DNA of 64,000 bases from Neobacillus mesonae (GCA_023715865.1 JAMBOW010000006.1:62001-126000), one strand, 5' to 3'. Counted from the first letter of the stretch, positions 17,090 through 27,088 are shown. Made by a program: numbers and translations. The notes: generated by a model from the letters alone, not told the origin.

Positions 17090-18794
17090 CATCTCCGGGA
17101 TTGCTGCCTCGGCTGGTATTGCCATTGCCCGGGCGTTTATCTTGGAGCACCCTGATTACTCTGTAGAAAAACGCTCGATTACCGACGTAGATGCAGAGAT
17201 TGCAAAACTGGAAGCGGCTTTGGAGAAATCCGAAGCCGAGCTCCAGGCAATCAAAGCACGTACTTTGCAAGAGCTGGGTGAGAAAAAAGCAGAAATTTTT
17301 GAATCTCACTTGCTAATTCTGAATGACCCTGAACTTATTGATCCAGTTAAAGCAAAAATTTCGGATGAAAAAGTGAATGCAGAATTCGCTTTGGAAGAGA
17401 CTGCAGCTACTTTCATTTCCATGTTTGAAAATATGAAAAGCGCGTATCTTCAAGAGCGTGCTGCCGACATGCGCGATGTAACGAAACGCGTGCTTGGTCA
17501 CTTGCTTGGACTTCAAGTTATGAACCCGGCAGAAATCAGCGAAGAAGTGATCGTGCTTGCGGAGGACTTGACTCCGTCCGATACAGCTCAGCTGAATCGT
17601 AAATATGTTCTTGGGTTTGCAACAAATATCGGAGGACGTACTTCTCACTCTGCAATTATGGCCAGATCACTTGAAATTCCTGCAGTAGTAGGAACGAAGG
17701 AAGTGCTGTCTCAAGCGAAGAATGGTGATTTGATCATCGTTGACGGATTGGACGGACATGTGCTGATCAACCCGGAAGCTTCCGTTGTTGAAGAGTACAA
17801 ATCCAAGCAAGCTGCTTATGCAGCTCAAGTAGCAGAGTGGAGAAAACTTCGTGACGAGCCTACCGTAACTGTAGACGGCGTTCACGTTGAACTCGCTGCA
17901 AACATCGGAACACCGAATGATGTGGCCGGTGTGCTTGAGAACGGTGGAGAGGGCGTAGGTCTCTATCGTACAGAATTCCTGTATATGGGACGCGACAAGC
18001 TGCCTTCTGAAGATGTGCAGTACAACGCCTACAAAACAGTTCTTGAAAAAATGGAAGGTAAACCGGTTGTCGTTCGTACACTTGACATCGGCGGGGACAA
18101 AGAGCTTCCTTACCTCGATCTTCCAAAAGAGATGAATCCATTCCTGGGCTTCCGTGCGGTTCGCCTATGCCTGGATCGTCAAGATATTTTCCGTACACAA
18201 CTGCGCGCCTTGCTTCGTGCGAGCGTACACGGGAACCTGCGCATCATGTTCCCAATGATCGCGACACTCGGAGAATTCCGTGAAGCGAAAGCAATCCTTC
18301 TCGAAGAAAAAGAGAAGCTTGTTTCCGAAGGAACTTCGGTTTCCGACAGCATTCAGCTGGGGATCATGGTTGAGATTCCTTCAACTGCCGTACTTGCGGA
18401 TCAGTTCGCAAAAGAAGTGGATTTCTTCAGTATCGGAACGAACGATCTGATTCAATACACAATGGCAGCTGACCGTATGAACGAACGCGTATCTTATCTG
18501 TACCAGCCGTATAACCCATCCATTCTTCGTCTGATCAAAATGGTCATCGATGCAGCGCATCGCGAAGGACGCTGGGTTGGCATGTGCGGTGAGATGGCGG
18601 GAGATTCAACCGCAATTCCGCTGCTTCTGGGTCTTGGCCTGGATGAATTCAGCATGAGTGCAACATCGATCCTGCCTGCACGCAGCCAGCTGACTAAGCT
18701 GTCTCAAGCAGACATGAAAGAACTTGCTGCAAAAGCGCTGGATATGCAGACTGCTGAACAAGTCGTTGAGCTTGTTCAAAGCATCGAGCAGTAA
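17082..18794 (+). CDS. ptsI: Phosphoenolpyruvate-protein phosphotransferase (enzyme I)
   Basis: Starts the PTS by taking phosphate from phosphoenolpyruvate and passing it to HPr. It has 570 residues, the family norm. The N-terminal HPr-binding and phosphohistidine domain holds [13 protein letters not shown] with His189. The TIM-barrel PEP-binding domain shows [35 protein letters not shown] and the active-site Cys in MCGEMAGD. It overlaps ptsH by 8 bases, so translation is probably coupled. A terminator follows. Confidence 0.97.
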   Translation: MPNISGIAASAGIAIARAFILEHPDYSVEKRSITDVDAEIAKLEAALEKSEAELQAIKARTLQELGEKKAEIFESHLLILNDPELIDPVKAKISDEKVNAEFALEETAATFISMFENMKSAYLQERAADMRDVTKRVLGHLLGLQVMNPAEISEEVIVLAEDLTPSDTAQLNRKYVLGFATNIGGRTSHSAIMARSLEIPAVVGTKEVLSQAKNGDLIIVDGLDGHVLINPEASVVEEYKSKQAAYAAQVAEWRKLRDEPTVTVDGVHVELAANIGTPNDVAGVLENGGEGVGLYRTEFLYMGRDKLPSEDVQYNAYKTVLEKMEGKPVVVRTLDIGGDKELPYLDLPKEMNPFLGFRAVRLCLDRQDIFRTQLRALLRASVHGNLRIMFPMIATLGEFREAKAILLEEKEKLVSEGTSVSDSIQLGIMVEIPSTAVLADQFAKEVDFFSIGTNDLIQYTMAADRMNERVSYLYQPYNPSILRLIKMVIDAAHREGRWVGMCGEMAGDSTAIPLLLGLGLDEFSMSATSILPARSQLTKLSQADMKELAAKALDMQTAEQVVELVQSIEQ

Positions 18795-18825
18795 TTTTCA
18801 AAATCTCTATCTTTTCCAACTTTTT

Positions 18826-18862
18826 ACGGTATTCGCTATATGCGAGTACCGTTTTTTTTTAT
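18826..18862 (+). terminator. Terminator after ptsI
   Basis: ACGGTATTCGC (18826-18836) pairs with GCGAGTACCGT (18842-18852) and runs into nine or more T residues. Confidence 0.88.
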
Positions 18863-18970
18863 AAAGGAATAATACATATAATTTGGAGGACTGCTAAACG
18901 CCACTTCGAGAATTCTTTAAATTGATCTATACCTGGTAATACCCCTTGAAATGGAATAAAATGGTTTTAG

Positions 18971-19022
18971 GGAATACATATAAGAAATAAGAGAGTACAT
19001 ATAAGAGTTAGGAGAGTACATG
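18971..19022 (+). repeat. 21-bp direct repeats across a ribosome site
   Basis: GAATACATATAAGA..., GAGTACATATAAGA... and GAGTACATG... recur with a period of 21 bases (TACAT at 18975, 18996, 19017). The last copy supplies the ribosome site and start codon of the GNAT gene. Confidence 0.65.
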
Positions 19023-19550
19023 TATCAGGACAAAGAAATTACAATAAGACCGATTGAGGAAATGGATTTGCAGCGTTTATGGGAACTAATCTACAAGGAA
19101 GAGAATCCGGAGTGGAAAAAATGGGACGCGCCTTATTTTCCGCATCAAACGATGGCTTTTGAGACGTTTCTGGAACAGCAGGAGACATGGATTTATTGTG
19201 ATGATTCCTGGGTTATTACTGTGAACGAAGAGGTATGCGGGCTGGTGTCCTATTACTACGAGGATGAACAAAAGAACTGGCTGGAAATGGGGATTGTACT
19301 GCACGAGCCCAACAGCTGGAACAGATCCATTGGTACAAGAGCATTGGCTCTTTGGATTGAGCATTTGTTCGGGCAGCTTCCGCTAGTTAGAGTGGGGCTG
19401 ACAACCTGGTCGGGGAATATAAGAATGATTCGGGTTGCCGAAAAGCTGGGGATGCAGATCGAAGCGCGGATCCGCAAAGTCAGATTCTATGACGGAAAAT
19501 ATTATGATTCCATTCGGATGGGAATGCTGCGGGAAGAATGGGAGATATAA
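19020..19550 (+). CDS. GNAT-family N-acetyltransferase (RimJ/RimL type)
   Basis: Acetyl-CoA-dependent acetyltransferase of 176 residues. The N-terminus ITIRPIEEMDLQRLWELI is typical of the RimJ/RimL branch. The acetyl-CoA site is in the IVLHEPNSWNRSIGTRAL stretch (about 90-108), where the usual Q/RxxGxG/A loop appears as RSIGTRA. VRVGLTTWSGNIRMIRVAEKLGM and the ending YYDSIRMGMLREEW are also family features. The substrate may be a protein N-terminus or a small amine; nothing here decides. The ATG follows TTAGGAGAG. It converges on gcvPB across a bidirectional terminator. Confidence 0.85.
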   Translation: MYQDKEITIRPIEEMDLQRLWELIYKEENPEWKKWDAPYFPHQTMAFETFLEQQETWIYCDDSWVITVNEEVCGLVSYYYEDEQKNWLEMGIVLHEPNSWNRSIGTRALALWIEHLFGQLPLVRVGLTTWSGNIRMIRVAEKLGMQIEARIRKVRFYDGKYYDSIRMGMLREEWEI

Positions 19551-19576
19551 AAATCGCTTCAGCTGTTTCATTATTA

Positions 19577-19608
19577 AACAAACCTCCCGAAATATCGGGA
19601 GGTTTGTT
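19577..19608. terminator. Bidirectional terminator between the GNAT gene and gcvPB
   Basis: Perfect 14-base arms AACAAACCTCCCGA (19577-19590) and TCGGGAGGTTTGTT (19595-19608) around a 4-base loop. Confidence 0.88.
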
Positions 19609-19655
19609 ATTTGTTTGATGCTTTGGGACGTCAAGCTGCTATCTTCATCGACGCG

Positions 19656-21191
19656 TTAGCTGCAAGCGCAGTTGAGAACCGGCTTGCGGGCTGCCGTCGT
19701 TTCATCCAAGCGGGTCACTGGGGTGCTATATGGAGCATTCAGCACCAGCTCCGGATTTTCCTCAGCTTCCTTCGCGATACGAATCATAGTATCGATGAAA
19801 CCGTCGAGCGTTTCTTTGCTCTCTGTTTCTGTCGGTTCGATCATAATGCACTCTTCCACGTTCAGCGGGAAGTAGATGGTTGGAGGGTGATACCCGAAAT
19901 CAAGCAGGCGCTTCGCTACATCCAGTGTGCGCACGCCGTATTGCTTTAAGCCCTTGCCGGACATAACGAACTCATGCTTGCAGACACCTGGATATGGAAT
20001 CTCATAATGAGGCTCAAGCCGTTTCATCATGTAGTTGGCATTAAGAACAGCGTATTCGGAGACGCGGCGCAGTCCGACAGGACCATAGGTCCGGATATAA
20101 GCGTACGCGCGAACAAGAATTCCGAAGTTACCGTAATATGCTTTAACGCGGCCGATAGACTGTCCTTCTTCGCGATCAAGATAGAAAGTACCGTCTTCTG
20201 CTCGTTTAACGTGCGGTTTAGGCAGGAACGGAACCAGCAGCTTTTTCACGCCAACTGGACCTGCACCTGGACCTCCGCCGCCGTGCGGAGTACTCATTGT
20301 TTTATGCAAGTTCAAGTGAACAACGTCGAAGCCCATATCTCCTGGACGGGCAATGCCCATGATCGCGTTGGAGTTAGCACCGTCGTAGTACAGGAGACCG
20401 CCGGCCTCATGCACGATTTTTGCAATATCAACGATTTGTTTTTCAAACAGGCCAAGTGTATTCGGGTTCGTCAGCATAAGAGCGGCAGTATCGTTTCCTA
20501 CTGCTGCACGCAGTTCATCGAGATCGACTAGTCCCTCTGCTGTAGAAGGAATGGTTACAGTTTCGAATCCGGCTACTGTTGCGCTGGCCGGGTTCGTACC
20601 ATGGGAAGAATCAGGTACGATAACCTTGGTGCGAACCTCTCCACGGCTCTCATGATAGGCGCGAATCATCATGAGTCCTGTCCATTCACCATGAGCACCG
20701 GCAGCGGGTTGAAGGGTTACTTCGTCCATCCCCGTAAGTCCGGCAAGATCGCTTTGGAGCTGGTACAGAAGCTCAAGTGCTCCTTGTACGCTTTCTTCCG
20801 GCTGGTAAGGATGGATTTTGGCAAACCCGGTATAACGGGCAACATCCTCGTTAATTTTTGGGTTGTACTTCATCGTACAGGAGCCGAGCGGATAAAATCC
20901 GTTATCTACGCCAAAGTTGCGGCGGGACAAGCTTGTGTAATGGCGAACGACATCAACCTCGTATACTTCAGGGAGCGCTGCAGCCTCTTTACGCAAAAAC
21001 GCGGAAGGAATGAGCTCATCCCGGCTGATCTGCGGTACATCCATTTCCGGCAGGGAGTAGGCAACACGTCCGGGTTTGCTTAGTTCAAAAATCAGCTTCT
21101 GTTCAGGAGCCTCTGCTCCAGCTGTTCCTCTAAAATCCAGTTCTGCTGTTTCGGTTTGAACCTGTGGTTGTTCTGCTTCGATCTTGCTCAC
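19656..21191 (-). CDS. gcvPB: Glycine dehydrogenase (decarboxylating) subunit 2
   Basis: PLP-bearing half of the split P-protein, which decarboxylates glycine and passes the aminomethyl group to lipoyl-GcvH. The 511-residue protein contains the PLP lysine in [17 protein letters not shown] (roughly residue 290) and [13 protein letters not shown]. About 40 residues precede the conserved FELSKPGR start. GTG at 21191 is used: GGAGGG lies seven bases upstream, and the start overlaps the gcvPA stop (GTGA). The last residues NCACS are an uncommon cysteine-containing tail. Third gene of gcvT-gcvPA-gcvPB. Confidence 0.96.
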   Translation of the reverse strand: MSKIEAEQPQVQTETAELDFRGTAGAEAPEQKLIFELSKPGRVAYSLPEMDVPQISRDELIPSAFLRKEAAALPEVYEVDVVRHYTSLSRRNFGVDNGFYPLGSCTMKYNPKINEDVARYTGFAKIHPYQPEESVQGALELLYQLQSDLAGLTGMDEVTLQPAAGAHGEWTGLMMIRAYHESRGEVRTKVIVPDSSHGTNPASATVAGFETVTIPSTAEGLVDLDELRAAVGNDTAALMLTNPNTLGLFEKQIVDIAKIVHEAGGLLYYDGANSNAIMGIARPGDMGFDVVHLNLHKTMSTPHGGGGPGAGPVGVKKLLVPFLPKPHVKRAEDGTFYLDREEGQSIGRVKAYYGNFGILVRAYAYIRTYGPVGLRRVSEYAVLNANYMMKRLEPHYEIPYPGVCKHEFVMSGKGLKQYGVRTLDVAKRLLDFGYHPPTIYFPLNVEECIMIEPTETESKETLDGFIDTMIRIAKEAEENPELVLNAPYSTPVTRLDETTAARKPVLNCACS

Positions 21192-22540
21192 AGTAATCCC
21201 TCCAATACCGCTTTGAATTCATCGATCTCTTCTTTGCTCCGGCGTTCCGTTACGGCGATCAGCATATGGCCGCTCAGCTCCGGATATTCACGTCCCATAT
21301 CATATCCGCCGATAAAGCCTGCAGCAAGCAACTTGGTTTGAACTTCTTCCATGTTCGTTTTTTCTGGGAGTTTAATAATGAACTCATTAAATGTTGGCGA
21401 ATCAAAAGGTACAGTTACACCTTCAATGGAAGTTAACGCCTGTTTGGCATAATGACTCTTCTGCAGATTGAGCTCAGATACTTCAAGCATTCCTTGTTTG
21501 CCGAGCAGCGACATATATACGGAAGCACTTAGTGCCAGCAGAGCTTGGTTGGAACAAATATTCGAGGTCGCTTTTTCGCGGCGGATATGCTGCTCGCGAG
21601 CCTGCAGAGTAAGTACGAAGCCGCGTCTTCCAAAGCGGTCCTTAGTCTGACCAACAATTCGTCCCGGAATTCTGCGCATGTGTGCTTGAGATACAGCAAA
21701 GTATCCGCAGGTTGGACCTCCGTAAGAGCCAGAAATACCGAGCGGCTGTGCGTCGCCAACTACGATATCGGCACCCAGCTTGCCCGGCGCTTCCATGAGG
21801 CCCAGTGAGATCGGATTGGCACTGACGATGAGCAGACCCTTTTTCGAATGAATTAGATCTGCGGCAGCTTGGATATCTTCTACGCTTCCGAAAAAGTTTG
21901 GACTTTGAATCATTACCGCAGCCGTATCTTCATCCATAGCGGCAGCAAGTGCTTCCAGGTCCGTAACTCCATTTTTATAGCCGATTTCGACGACTTCCAG
22001 ATTAAGTCCGTGCGCATAAGTGGAAAGAACTTGGCGGGACTCCGGGTGAACGGTGCTGGATACGACTAGTTTTTTACGGCGTGTCGCAGCCGCAGCCAGA
22101 TTGCCGGCTTCGGCAAAAGCCGTGGCTCCGTCATACATACTGGCATTGGCAACAGCCATTCCCGTAAGCTCGCAAATGTAGGATTGGAATTCAAAAATGG
22201 CTTGCAGCTCACCTTGACTGATTTCAGGCTGATAAGGTGTATAAGCCGTATAAAATTCAGAGCGTGAAATGACATGATTAATAACAGAAGGTACATGGTG
22301 GTCATAAATGCCAGCACCGAGGAAGCTTGCATGCGTGTCTGCATTTACGTTGCGTCCGGCAAGACGAGACATGTGACGCATAAGTGCATGCTCATCGAGC
22401 TTGGATGATACAGGCAGTTCGCCTTTAAAGCGGATTTCTTCGGGAATATCGGAGAATAGATCTTCAATCGTTTCGGCTCCGACTGCTGCCAGCATTTCTG
22501 CCTGATCTTGTTCTGTCATCGGAAGATAACGATTTTTCAT
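21188..22540 (-). CDS. gcvPA: Glycine dehydrogenase (decarboxylating) subunit 1
   Basis: Partner subunit of GcvPB in the glycine cleavage P-protein of Firmicutes, 450 residues. It keeps the aminotransferase-like fold but lacks the PLP lysine. Typical segments are [50 protein letters not shown] and [21 protein letters not shown]. The ATG at 22540 overlaps the gcvT stop as TGATG and gives the normal N-terminus MKNRYLP. An in-frame GTG at 22543 would add one residue. AAAGGAGCG lies upstream. Confidence 0.96.
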   Translation of the reverse strand: MKNRYLPMTEQDQAEMLAAVGAETIEDLFSDIPEEIRFKGELPVSSKLDEHALMRHMSRLAGRNVNADTHASFLGAGIYDHHVPSVINHVISRSEFYTAYTPYQPEISQGELQAIFEFQSYICELTGMAVANASMYDGATAFAEAGNLAAAATRRKKLVVSSTVHPESRQVLSTYAHGLNLEVVEIGYKNGVTDLEALAAAMDEDTAAVMIQSPNFFGSVEDIQAAADLIHSKKGLLIVSANPISLGLMEAPGKLGADIVVGDAQPLGISGSYGGPTCGYFAVSQAHMRRIPGRIVGQTKDRFGRRGFVLTLQAREQHIRREKATSNICSNQALLALSASVYMSLLGKQGMLEVSELNLQKSHYAKQALTSIEGVTVPFDSPTFNEFIIKLPEKTNMEEVQTKLLAAGFIGGYDMGREYPELSGHMLIAVTERRSKEEIDEFKAVLEGLL

Positions 22541-23673
22541 CACTCATTCGCTCCTTTTGCCTCTTGGGCTGTAGGTTTTGGTCTTCTATAAAATGGGGTT
22601 TTAACGATCTCTGCCTTCAGGCGTTTCCCTCGGATTTCGACTTCAACACTGGTGCCCGGATCTGTATAGCGGATGTCCAGGAGGGCGAGACCCAAATTGC
22701 GTTTAAGTGTAGGAGACTGCGTACCTGTAGTCACCTCGCCGATTTGTTCTCCCTCTGCATAAACCGGATAATGAGAACGCGGAATGCCTCGATCTGTAAT
22801 TTCGATGCCGACGAGCTTGCGGGTAAGTCCTTCTTCCTTTTGCTTTACAAGAGCATCACGACCGATAAATTCTCCTGCGGCCAGCTTAACAAACATGCCA
22901 AGACCTGCCTCCAGCGGTGTAATGGTTGAAGAAAGCTCTTGTCCGTAGAGCGGAAGGCGGGCTTCAAAGCGAAGTGTATCTCTAGCGCCGAGACCGATCG
23001 GAATCAAACCGTCATTGTCTCCTGCAGCCATAAGCTCCTTCCACACGTTTTGCGCTTCTTCAGCATTTACATAAATCTCAAATCCGTCCTCGCCGGTATA
23101 TCCTGTACGGGAAAGAATCACTTTGCTGCCGCAAACATCGGCACCATCCACGAAACGGAAAGAACCAAGCTCAGCGAGATTCACGTTCGTTACTTTAGAA
23201 AGAATAGCTTCAGCATGGGGTCCTTGCAGTGCAAGCAGGGCAGTAGCCTCTGATTCATTCACCATTTGAACACCTTCAGGCAGATGCTCTTGCAGCCATG
23301 ACCAATCCTTATCGATATTCGAAGCATTAACTACCAGCATATACAGATTATCGCTTCGTTTGTATACGAGCAGATCATCAACGACACCGCCGGTCGGGTA
23401 GCACATCAGTGTATATTGCGCCTGACCAATCTCAAGGACAGATACATCGTTAGTCAGCATGCCTTGTAAAAAGTCCTCAGCCTTAGCACCTTCGATTCGA
23501 AACTCGCCCATGTGGGACACATCGAATAATCCTGCTTGTTGTCTAACGGCTTCATGCTCTTTCTGAATGCCGCTAAAGGAAACAGGGAGCTCCCAGCCGC
23601 CAAAGTCAATACAGCGTACGCCTGGATATTGTTCGTAAAGAGGGAAAAGCGGTGTTCTCAACAATTGGGACAT
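22540..23673 (-). CDS. gcvT: Aminomethyltransferase (glycine cleavage T-protein)
   Basis: Transfers the one-carbon unit from aminomethyl-lipoyl-GcvH to tetrahydrofolate, releasing ammonia. The 377 residues contain FGGWELPVSF and LFDVSHMGEF, which lead to the folate-binding TNDV segment, then YTGEDGFEIY and LGARDTLRFEARLPLYG. The ATG at 23673 follows GACGAGGTG with 8 bases of spacing; an upstream GTG in the frame is part of that ribosome site. It is the first gene of the operon, 170 bases after the glycine riboswitch and its terminator. Confidence 0.96.
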   Translation of the reverse strand: MSQLLRTPLFPLYEQYPGVRCIDFGGWELPVSFSGIQKEHEAVRQQAGLFDVSHMGEFRIEGAKAEDFLQGMLTNDVSVLEIGQAQYTLMCYPTGGVVDDLLVYKRSDNLYMLVVNASNIDKDWSWLQEHLPEGVQMVNESEATALLALQGPHAEAILSKVTNVNLAELGSFRFVDGADVCGSKVILSRTGYTGEDGFEIYVNAEEAQNVWKELMAAGDNDGLIPIGLGARDTLRFEARLPLYGQELSSTITPLEAGLGMFVKLAAGEFIGRDALVKQKEEGLTRKLVGIEITDRGIPRSHYPVYAEGEQIGEVTTGTQSPTLKRNLGLALLDIRYTDPGTSVEVEIRGKRLKAEIVKTPFYRRPKPTAQEAKGANE

Positions 23674-23789
23674 AATTTTCACCTCGTCAAAAGCCGCTAC
23701 CGGCTAAATTATAAAAGTAATAAGATGGGATTCTGGTTCGTGTCATAAATAGAAAAAGAAAGGATCTGGAAAAAGAAAAGGATTTGGAA

Positions 23790-23857
23790 AAGGAAAAAGG
23801 ACAGGCCAAAGAAAAAGACACGCAAATAAGCATGTGTTCTTCTAAGGCTCTGTCCTT
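23790..23857 (-). terminator. Riboswitch-controlled terminator of the gcv operon
   Basis: On the minus strand AAGGACAGAGCC (23857-23846), the last part of the second aptamer, pairs with GGCCTGTCCTTTT (23807-23795) and is followed by a pyrimidine/T tract. A smaller hairpin lies in its loop. The stem reuses aptamer bases, so ligand binding would prevent it. Confidence 0.75.
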
Positions 23858-24134
23858 GGTACCTGAGAGTTACCCCGCATGACCTGCGAGTTTCCCCTTG
23901 GGTGATCCTTTATTAACAACGTTCGCTTTTTGTTAAGCAGCGAACGGTTATGGATGCTCTCCAGAGTTGCGTCCGGTAAAAGTCCTTTTGCCTGAGAGAT
24001 TCACCCTCTGCTTATCAGTGGGCTTACTCCTTCGGCGTTACCGTACGGATCGGTCTTGGCAGACAACTTGTGATTATACAAGGATAGATCAAGTGTCTGT
24101 CAGGTCAAGACGAGTATCCGCGGTAATCTCTCCC
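23846..24134 (-). promoter_or_regulatory. Tandem glycine riboswitch (gcvT type)
   Basis: Two aptamers can be read on the minus strand. Aptamer 1 begins with GGGAGAGATTACCG (24134-24121) and has ACGCCGAAGGAGTAAGCCC, GGTGAATCTCTCAGGCAAAA and AGGAC. Aptamer 2 starts at ACTCTGGAGAGCATCC and has GGATCACCC, GGGGTAACTCTCAGG and AAGGACAGAGCC. These are the conserved core strings of the glycine riboswitch. Aptamer 1 has an unusually long peripheral arm (about 24030-24124), with nested pairs GTCTTG/CAAGAC, CAGACA/TGTCTG and CTTG/CAAG. The expected effect is to turn on glycine cleavage when glycine is abundant. Confidence 0.93.
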
Positions 24135-24211
24135 TTTACGTTCAACCGCTTAATAGGCTAGAATGTTCGGAAATAGCGAATTAATCCTTCCAATCTAACG
24201 CTCATACTACA

Positions 24212-24240
24212 TTAATACGTGATTAAATCCGTAAAGTCAA
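24212..24240 (-). promoter_or_regulatory. Promoter of the gcvT-gcvPA-gcvPB operon
   Basis: Minus-strand TTGACT (24240-24235), 17 bases, TATTAA (24217-24212), about 80 bases before the riboswitch. Confidence 0.6.
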
Positions 24241-24277
24241 GAACAATGTGGTTTAAACATAATTTTTGTAAGCATTC

Positions 24278-24307
24278 TTGACATTGTGATTAGGATTGTT
24301 TTACGCT
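24278..24307 (+). promoter_or_regulatory. Likely gcvH promoter
   Basis: A perfect -35 TTGACA (24278-24283) with TACGCT (24302-24307) at 18 bases as a poor -10. It lies 38 bases from the divergent gcvT promoter. Confidence 0.4.
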
Positions 24308-24379
24308 ATGGGTGGAAAAAGGGCAAGGACCAAAGAAGAAACACAATCCTAACTTTTGAAAAGCGAGGCTGACGAGAAC

Positions 24380-24772
24380 ATGAGCGAAGTAATTAACGGT
24401 TTATTGTATAGTGAAGAGCACGAGTGGGTTCAAACGTTAGAAGGAGATACGGTACGTATCGGTATTACTGAATTTGCTCAGCATCAGCTGGGGGATATTG
24501 TGTTTGTGGAGCTGCCTGAAGTCGGAACGGAAATTAGCAGTGATGAGAGCATTGGTACCATTGAATCTGTAAAAACAGTGTCGGATCTGTTTGCTCCATT
24601 GAGTGGAACGATTGTCAGTGTGAATGATAAGCTGCAGGACGAACCGGAGCTTGTAAACTCTGCTCCTTACAGCGATGGCTGGATGGTAGAAGTTAAGGTA
24701 AGCGGAGAGCTCAAGGCTGCTCTGGAAAAGCTGTTGGATGCAGATGCCTATCGTGCGCATACAGAAGAATAG
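24380..24772 (+). CDS. gcvH: Glycine cleavage system H protein
   Basis: Small lipoyl-carrying shuttle of 130 residues that moves the aminomethyl group between the P, T and L proteins; in Firmicutes it can also take part in lipoate assembly. The lipoylated Lys65 lies in [26 protein letters not shown] at the N-terminus and [10 protein letters not shown] near the C-terminus are H-protein signatures. The open frame extends back to a TTG at 24356, but the ATG at 24380 gives the normal N-terminus. It is transcribed away from gcvT-PA-PB and has no riboswitch of its own. Confidence 0.95.
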   Translation: MSEVINGLLYSEEHEWVQTLEGDTVRIGITEFAQHQLGDIVFVELPEVGTEISSDESIGTIESVKTVSDLFAPLSGTIVSVNDKLQDEPELVNSAPYSDGWMVEVKVSGELKAALEKLLDADAYRAHTEE

Positions 24773-24825
24773 GAATATTTGATCATCATTTTATATATTA
24801 TATGATGCAATTGTTTAAAGAGTAT

Positions 24826-24866
24826 GAGCTGATCCTCCGGATTAAAGGAGGGGTCAGCTCTTTTTG
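24826..24866 (+). terminator. Terminator after gcvH
   Basis: GAGCTGATCCTCC (24826-24838) pairs with GGAGGGGTCAGCTC (24847-24860), followed by TTTTT. Confidence 0.85.
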
Positions 24867-24959
24867 TGTTTGAAAGCTTATAACTAACAGGTATAAGGAC
24901 ACCTCTGATTTATGTCTTATCTGGGATAAAATGTTTCTCGTGGAACGAAACTCATGGGA

Positions 24960-25463
24960 TTAATTAATTTTATAAAATCCATCCTTATCCTGACTAATGC
25001 GAATTGAAGTGGTCCCAGCAGCGGAATTTTGGTAGAGAGACTGGCCAGTTACAGTAATAACAGCCTCGCTTACTGGCGGTGAAGCCAGAGGAGACCAATA
25101 AATCATATCCCCGTGCTCCAGCTGAAGGGATTCTCCATGGGATATCACCTTATTGCCTGTAGAGCCTCCCATAAGCAGCAAATTACCTGAGGAAGCGGTT
25201 ATTTTTAGAGGGAATGCCGTGTTCTCTTCACTTATCTCGATTGGAAAACCAGGAACGCTGCTCATCACTGAAGAATACTTCTCAAGAGGAAATGAGATTT
25301 GAAGTGAGCTAGAATCCTCATTCACAGAGGATAAGATCGCTGGCGGTGATTCGGCAGAAGGCACTTGGGTCCACAAAAATAATGCGATGGCAAGAGCTAT
25401 CGTTGCCCCAATAAGATAGATCTTTGTGAATGGTTTACGAATCATCCAAGTTTGAGATTTCAT
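24960..25463 (-). CDS. Hypothetical single-pass membrane protein
   Basis: A 167-residue protein that I do not recognise. A basic N-terminus is followed by one hydrophobic helix (about residues 14-31), so it is probably an anchored extracytoplasmic protein. The outside part is Ser-rich (LSSVNEDSSSLQISFP) and looks beta-rich, with no cysteines and no catalytic motif visible. The ATG is preceded by TAGGAGG at good spacing, supporting real translation. It stands between the gcvH terminator and an unrelated small gene, with no informative neighbours. Confidence 0.6.
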   Translation of the reverse strand: MKSQTWMIRKPFTKIYLIGATIALAIALFLWTQVPSAESPPAILSSVNEDSSSLQISFPLEKYSSVMSSVPGFPIEISEENTAFPLKITASSGNLLLMGGSTGNKVISHGESLQLEHGDMIYWSPLASPPVSEAVITVTGQSLYQNSAAGTTSIRISQDKDGFYKIN

Positions 25464-25565
25464 AATTATGGCCTCCTAAAAGGTCAGTGGTATATTAAAT
25501 TTAACAATTCAAAGGCACTACAAGTTGCATTATAATCGGAATTTTCATATGGCGGTGAATAGAAA

Positions 25566-26117
25566 ATGATAGAGCACCTGTATCACTATTATGATGAGCA
25601 AACAGGTCCGTTTTGCAATCTTTCGGAGCTGAATCCTGAAGAAGCCGAAAAAGTTCTGCACGATATTCGCACTCAGCAAAGGGGCTTCGCCAGCAAAAGA
25701 ACAAAAGATTATCTGCAAATAAGACGGGGGCTTGAGATAAGAGCAAGAGAGCAGTTTGTTCAAAAAGGAGGAAAGCCGATTCAGTATTTTCCTCATTATA
25801 TGACGCTAGGGGCTTGTCCGTGGTTATTGGATTGGTATCCAAACGGGAGGGAGCTTCAGATTTCAATGGATGAACTTGATTCGAAAATTCTCAGTTTTAC
25901 ATACGGCGACTTATTTCCAACGATGAGATATGTAGACGAAAAGCCTTACAGATGCCAAGTATATATGTTAGAAGAGATTAGAGGTTTAATAGACGAATAT
26001 GGCTATCCTCAGGAATGGAACCCTGAGGGTATTAAAGGACCTGAGAGATATATAGAGGTACAGATATGGGATGATGCACCCCTAAAAAAGTGGCGGGATA
26101 AGACAAACCCAAAATGA
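25566..26117 (+). CDS. Hypothetical protein, 183 residues
   Basis: Cytoplasmic protein with no signal peptide or membrane helix, rich in aromatic and charged residues (YHYYDEQTGPF, YFPHYMTLGACPWLLDWYPNG, YIEVQIWDDAPLKKW). No known domain was recognised. Charged helices alternate with Trp/Tyr-rich stretches, suggesting a compact globular fold. The ATG has only a weak GGCGGTGA site upstream. It converges on the cysteine-rich gene, and a terminator for the minus strand lies just after it. Confidence 0.6.
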   Translation: MIEHLYHYYDEQTGPFCNLSELNPEEAEKVLHDIRTQQRGFASKRTKDYLQIRRGLEIRAREQFVQKGGKPIQYFPHYMTLGACPWLLDWYPNGRELQISMDELDSKILSFTYGDLFPTMRYVDEKPYRCQVYMLEEIRGLIDEYGYPQEWNPEGIKGPERYIEVQIWDDAPLKKWRDKTNPK

Positions 26118-26121
26118 TAAG

Positions 26122-26150
26122 AAAAAGGCTGAACAGCTGTTGATCAGCCT
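26122..26150 (-). terminator. Terminator of the CWC gene
   Basis: AGGCTGA (26126-26132) pairs with TCAGCCT (26144-26150); on the minus strand the stem is followed by TTTTT. Confidence 0.65.
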
Positions 26151-26196
26151 CTGTCATATTCCGAATTAAAGTGAGAAAGTGCACAAACTTAAATAT

Positions 26197-26415
26197 TCAG
26201 CCAGAATAACGAGCATTAAATGCTCTAATGCACGCTTCACACACACATGCTTTACGTCGCTGCTCGGCAGGTATTCGTGCAAGCAGCTCCTTGGGAACAG
26301 CCAGCGTCATGCACCAGCATTCAGTATGAGGTTTGCCGGAGGCATAGGCACAACCGTTTGAATTTCCGCATAGAGGGCAGATGAGCGGATTGATTTCAAT
26401 CGATGATGAGGTCAT
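26197..26415 (-). CDS. Cysteine-rich CWC-family protein
   Basis: A 72-residue protein with ten cysteines in pairs: CPLCG near the N-terminus, the diagnostic CWC triplet in TECWCMTLAVPKELL, and CVCEACI near the end. This matches the small CWC family of presumed metal-binding proteins with no assigned function. It is short but well supported by the cysteine pattern; the first residues (TSSSIEINP) look disordered. It ends in a hairpin terminator. Confidence 0.8.
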   Translation of the reverse strand: MTSSSIEINPLICPLCGNSNGCAYASGKPHTECWCMTLAVPKELLARIPAEQRRKACVCEACIRAFNARYSG

Positions 26416-26473
26416 GTTTCACCTGCTTTATCACATTTTTGATTTCATCTGGTTTGGGTACGGGCAGGTAACG

Positions 26474-27088
26474 TTAATCCTTCTGTACTCCGGTAGAATT
26501 GCGTTCCTTTATTTCAAAAAATAAAAAATAACCGAGGTTCAATGAAAAAAACATAAAATTCAGCCAAATCTGATTCATGTAGAGAATATACGATACGAGA
26601 ATCATAAAGATCAGCATAAGAGCATTAACGATCCAGTATTCGAATTTCAGCTTAAGTTTATCATATTGGTAATTGAATCCGAAGTCGTATTTATAAATTA
26701 ACCAAGTGATAATTATAAGCAGAGCACTGCTGACGGTTTGTAAAACATAGCTGCTGCTCGCATCCAGAGTAACTACTTCTATGTCTTGATACATGATCAT
26801 TAATAAAAGACTTTGGATGGCTTCATACATGACAAACCCTAATATGGTACGAAATGCAGCCGGTATCAATGGGATTTTAACGATAATATTAAAGAACAGT
26901 GTAAGAATCACTATGGTGACAAATGGGGCCAAACTATCCACGTTTAGTTCATTGCGAAGTAAATAGCTCTGCAAATTGATTAGCATGATGACCAGAATAA
27001 CACGTTTGGCATAAACGACCGAGTTTATTTTAAACAAAGTGATAATAAGTATAAATAGTGCAAATGTCTCCAGTGATGAAAAAAGCAT
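26474..27088 (-). CDS. Polytopic membrane protein of unknown function
   Basis: A 204-residue protein with about six hydrophobic helices (roughly 5-22, 27-45, 52-72, 75-100, 110-135, 150-190) and almost no soluble parts. The helix pattern resembles the membrane sensor half of AgrC/NatK-type histidine kinases, but no kinase domain follows, so it could be a stand-alone remnant or a separate family. The ribosome site is weak. The gene is AT-rich compared with its neighbours, and nothing nearby explains its function. Confidence 0.55.
   Translation of the reverse strand: MLFSSLETFALFILIITLFKINSVVYAKRVILVIMLINLQSYLLRNELNVDSLAPFVTIVILTLFFNIIVKIPLIPAAFRTILGFVMYEAIQSLLLMIMYQDIEVVTLDASSSYVLQTVSSALLIIITWLIYKYDFGFNYQYDKLKLKFEYWIVNALMLIFMILVSYILYMNQIWLNFMFFSLNLGYFLFFEIKERNSTGVQKD

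Noticed and set aside
26474-27088. AgrC-type sensor kinase
   Set aside because: Only the membrane half is present; no histidine box or ATPase domain follows, so it was left as a membrane protein of unknown function.
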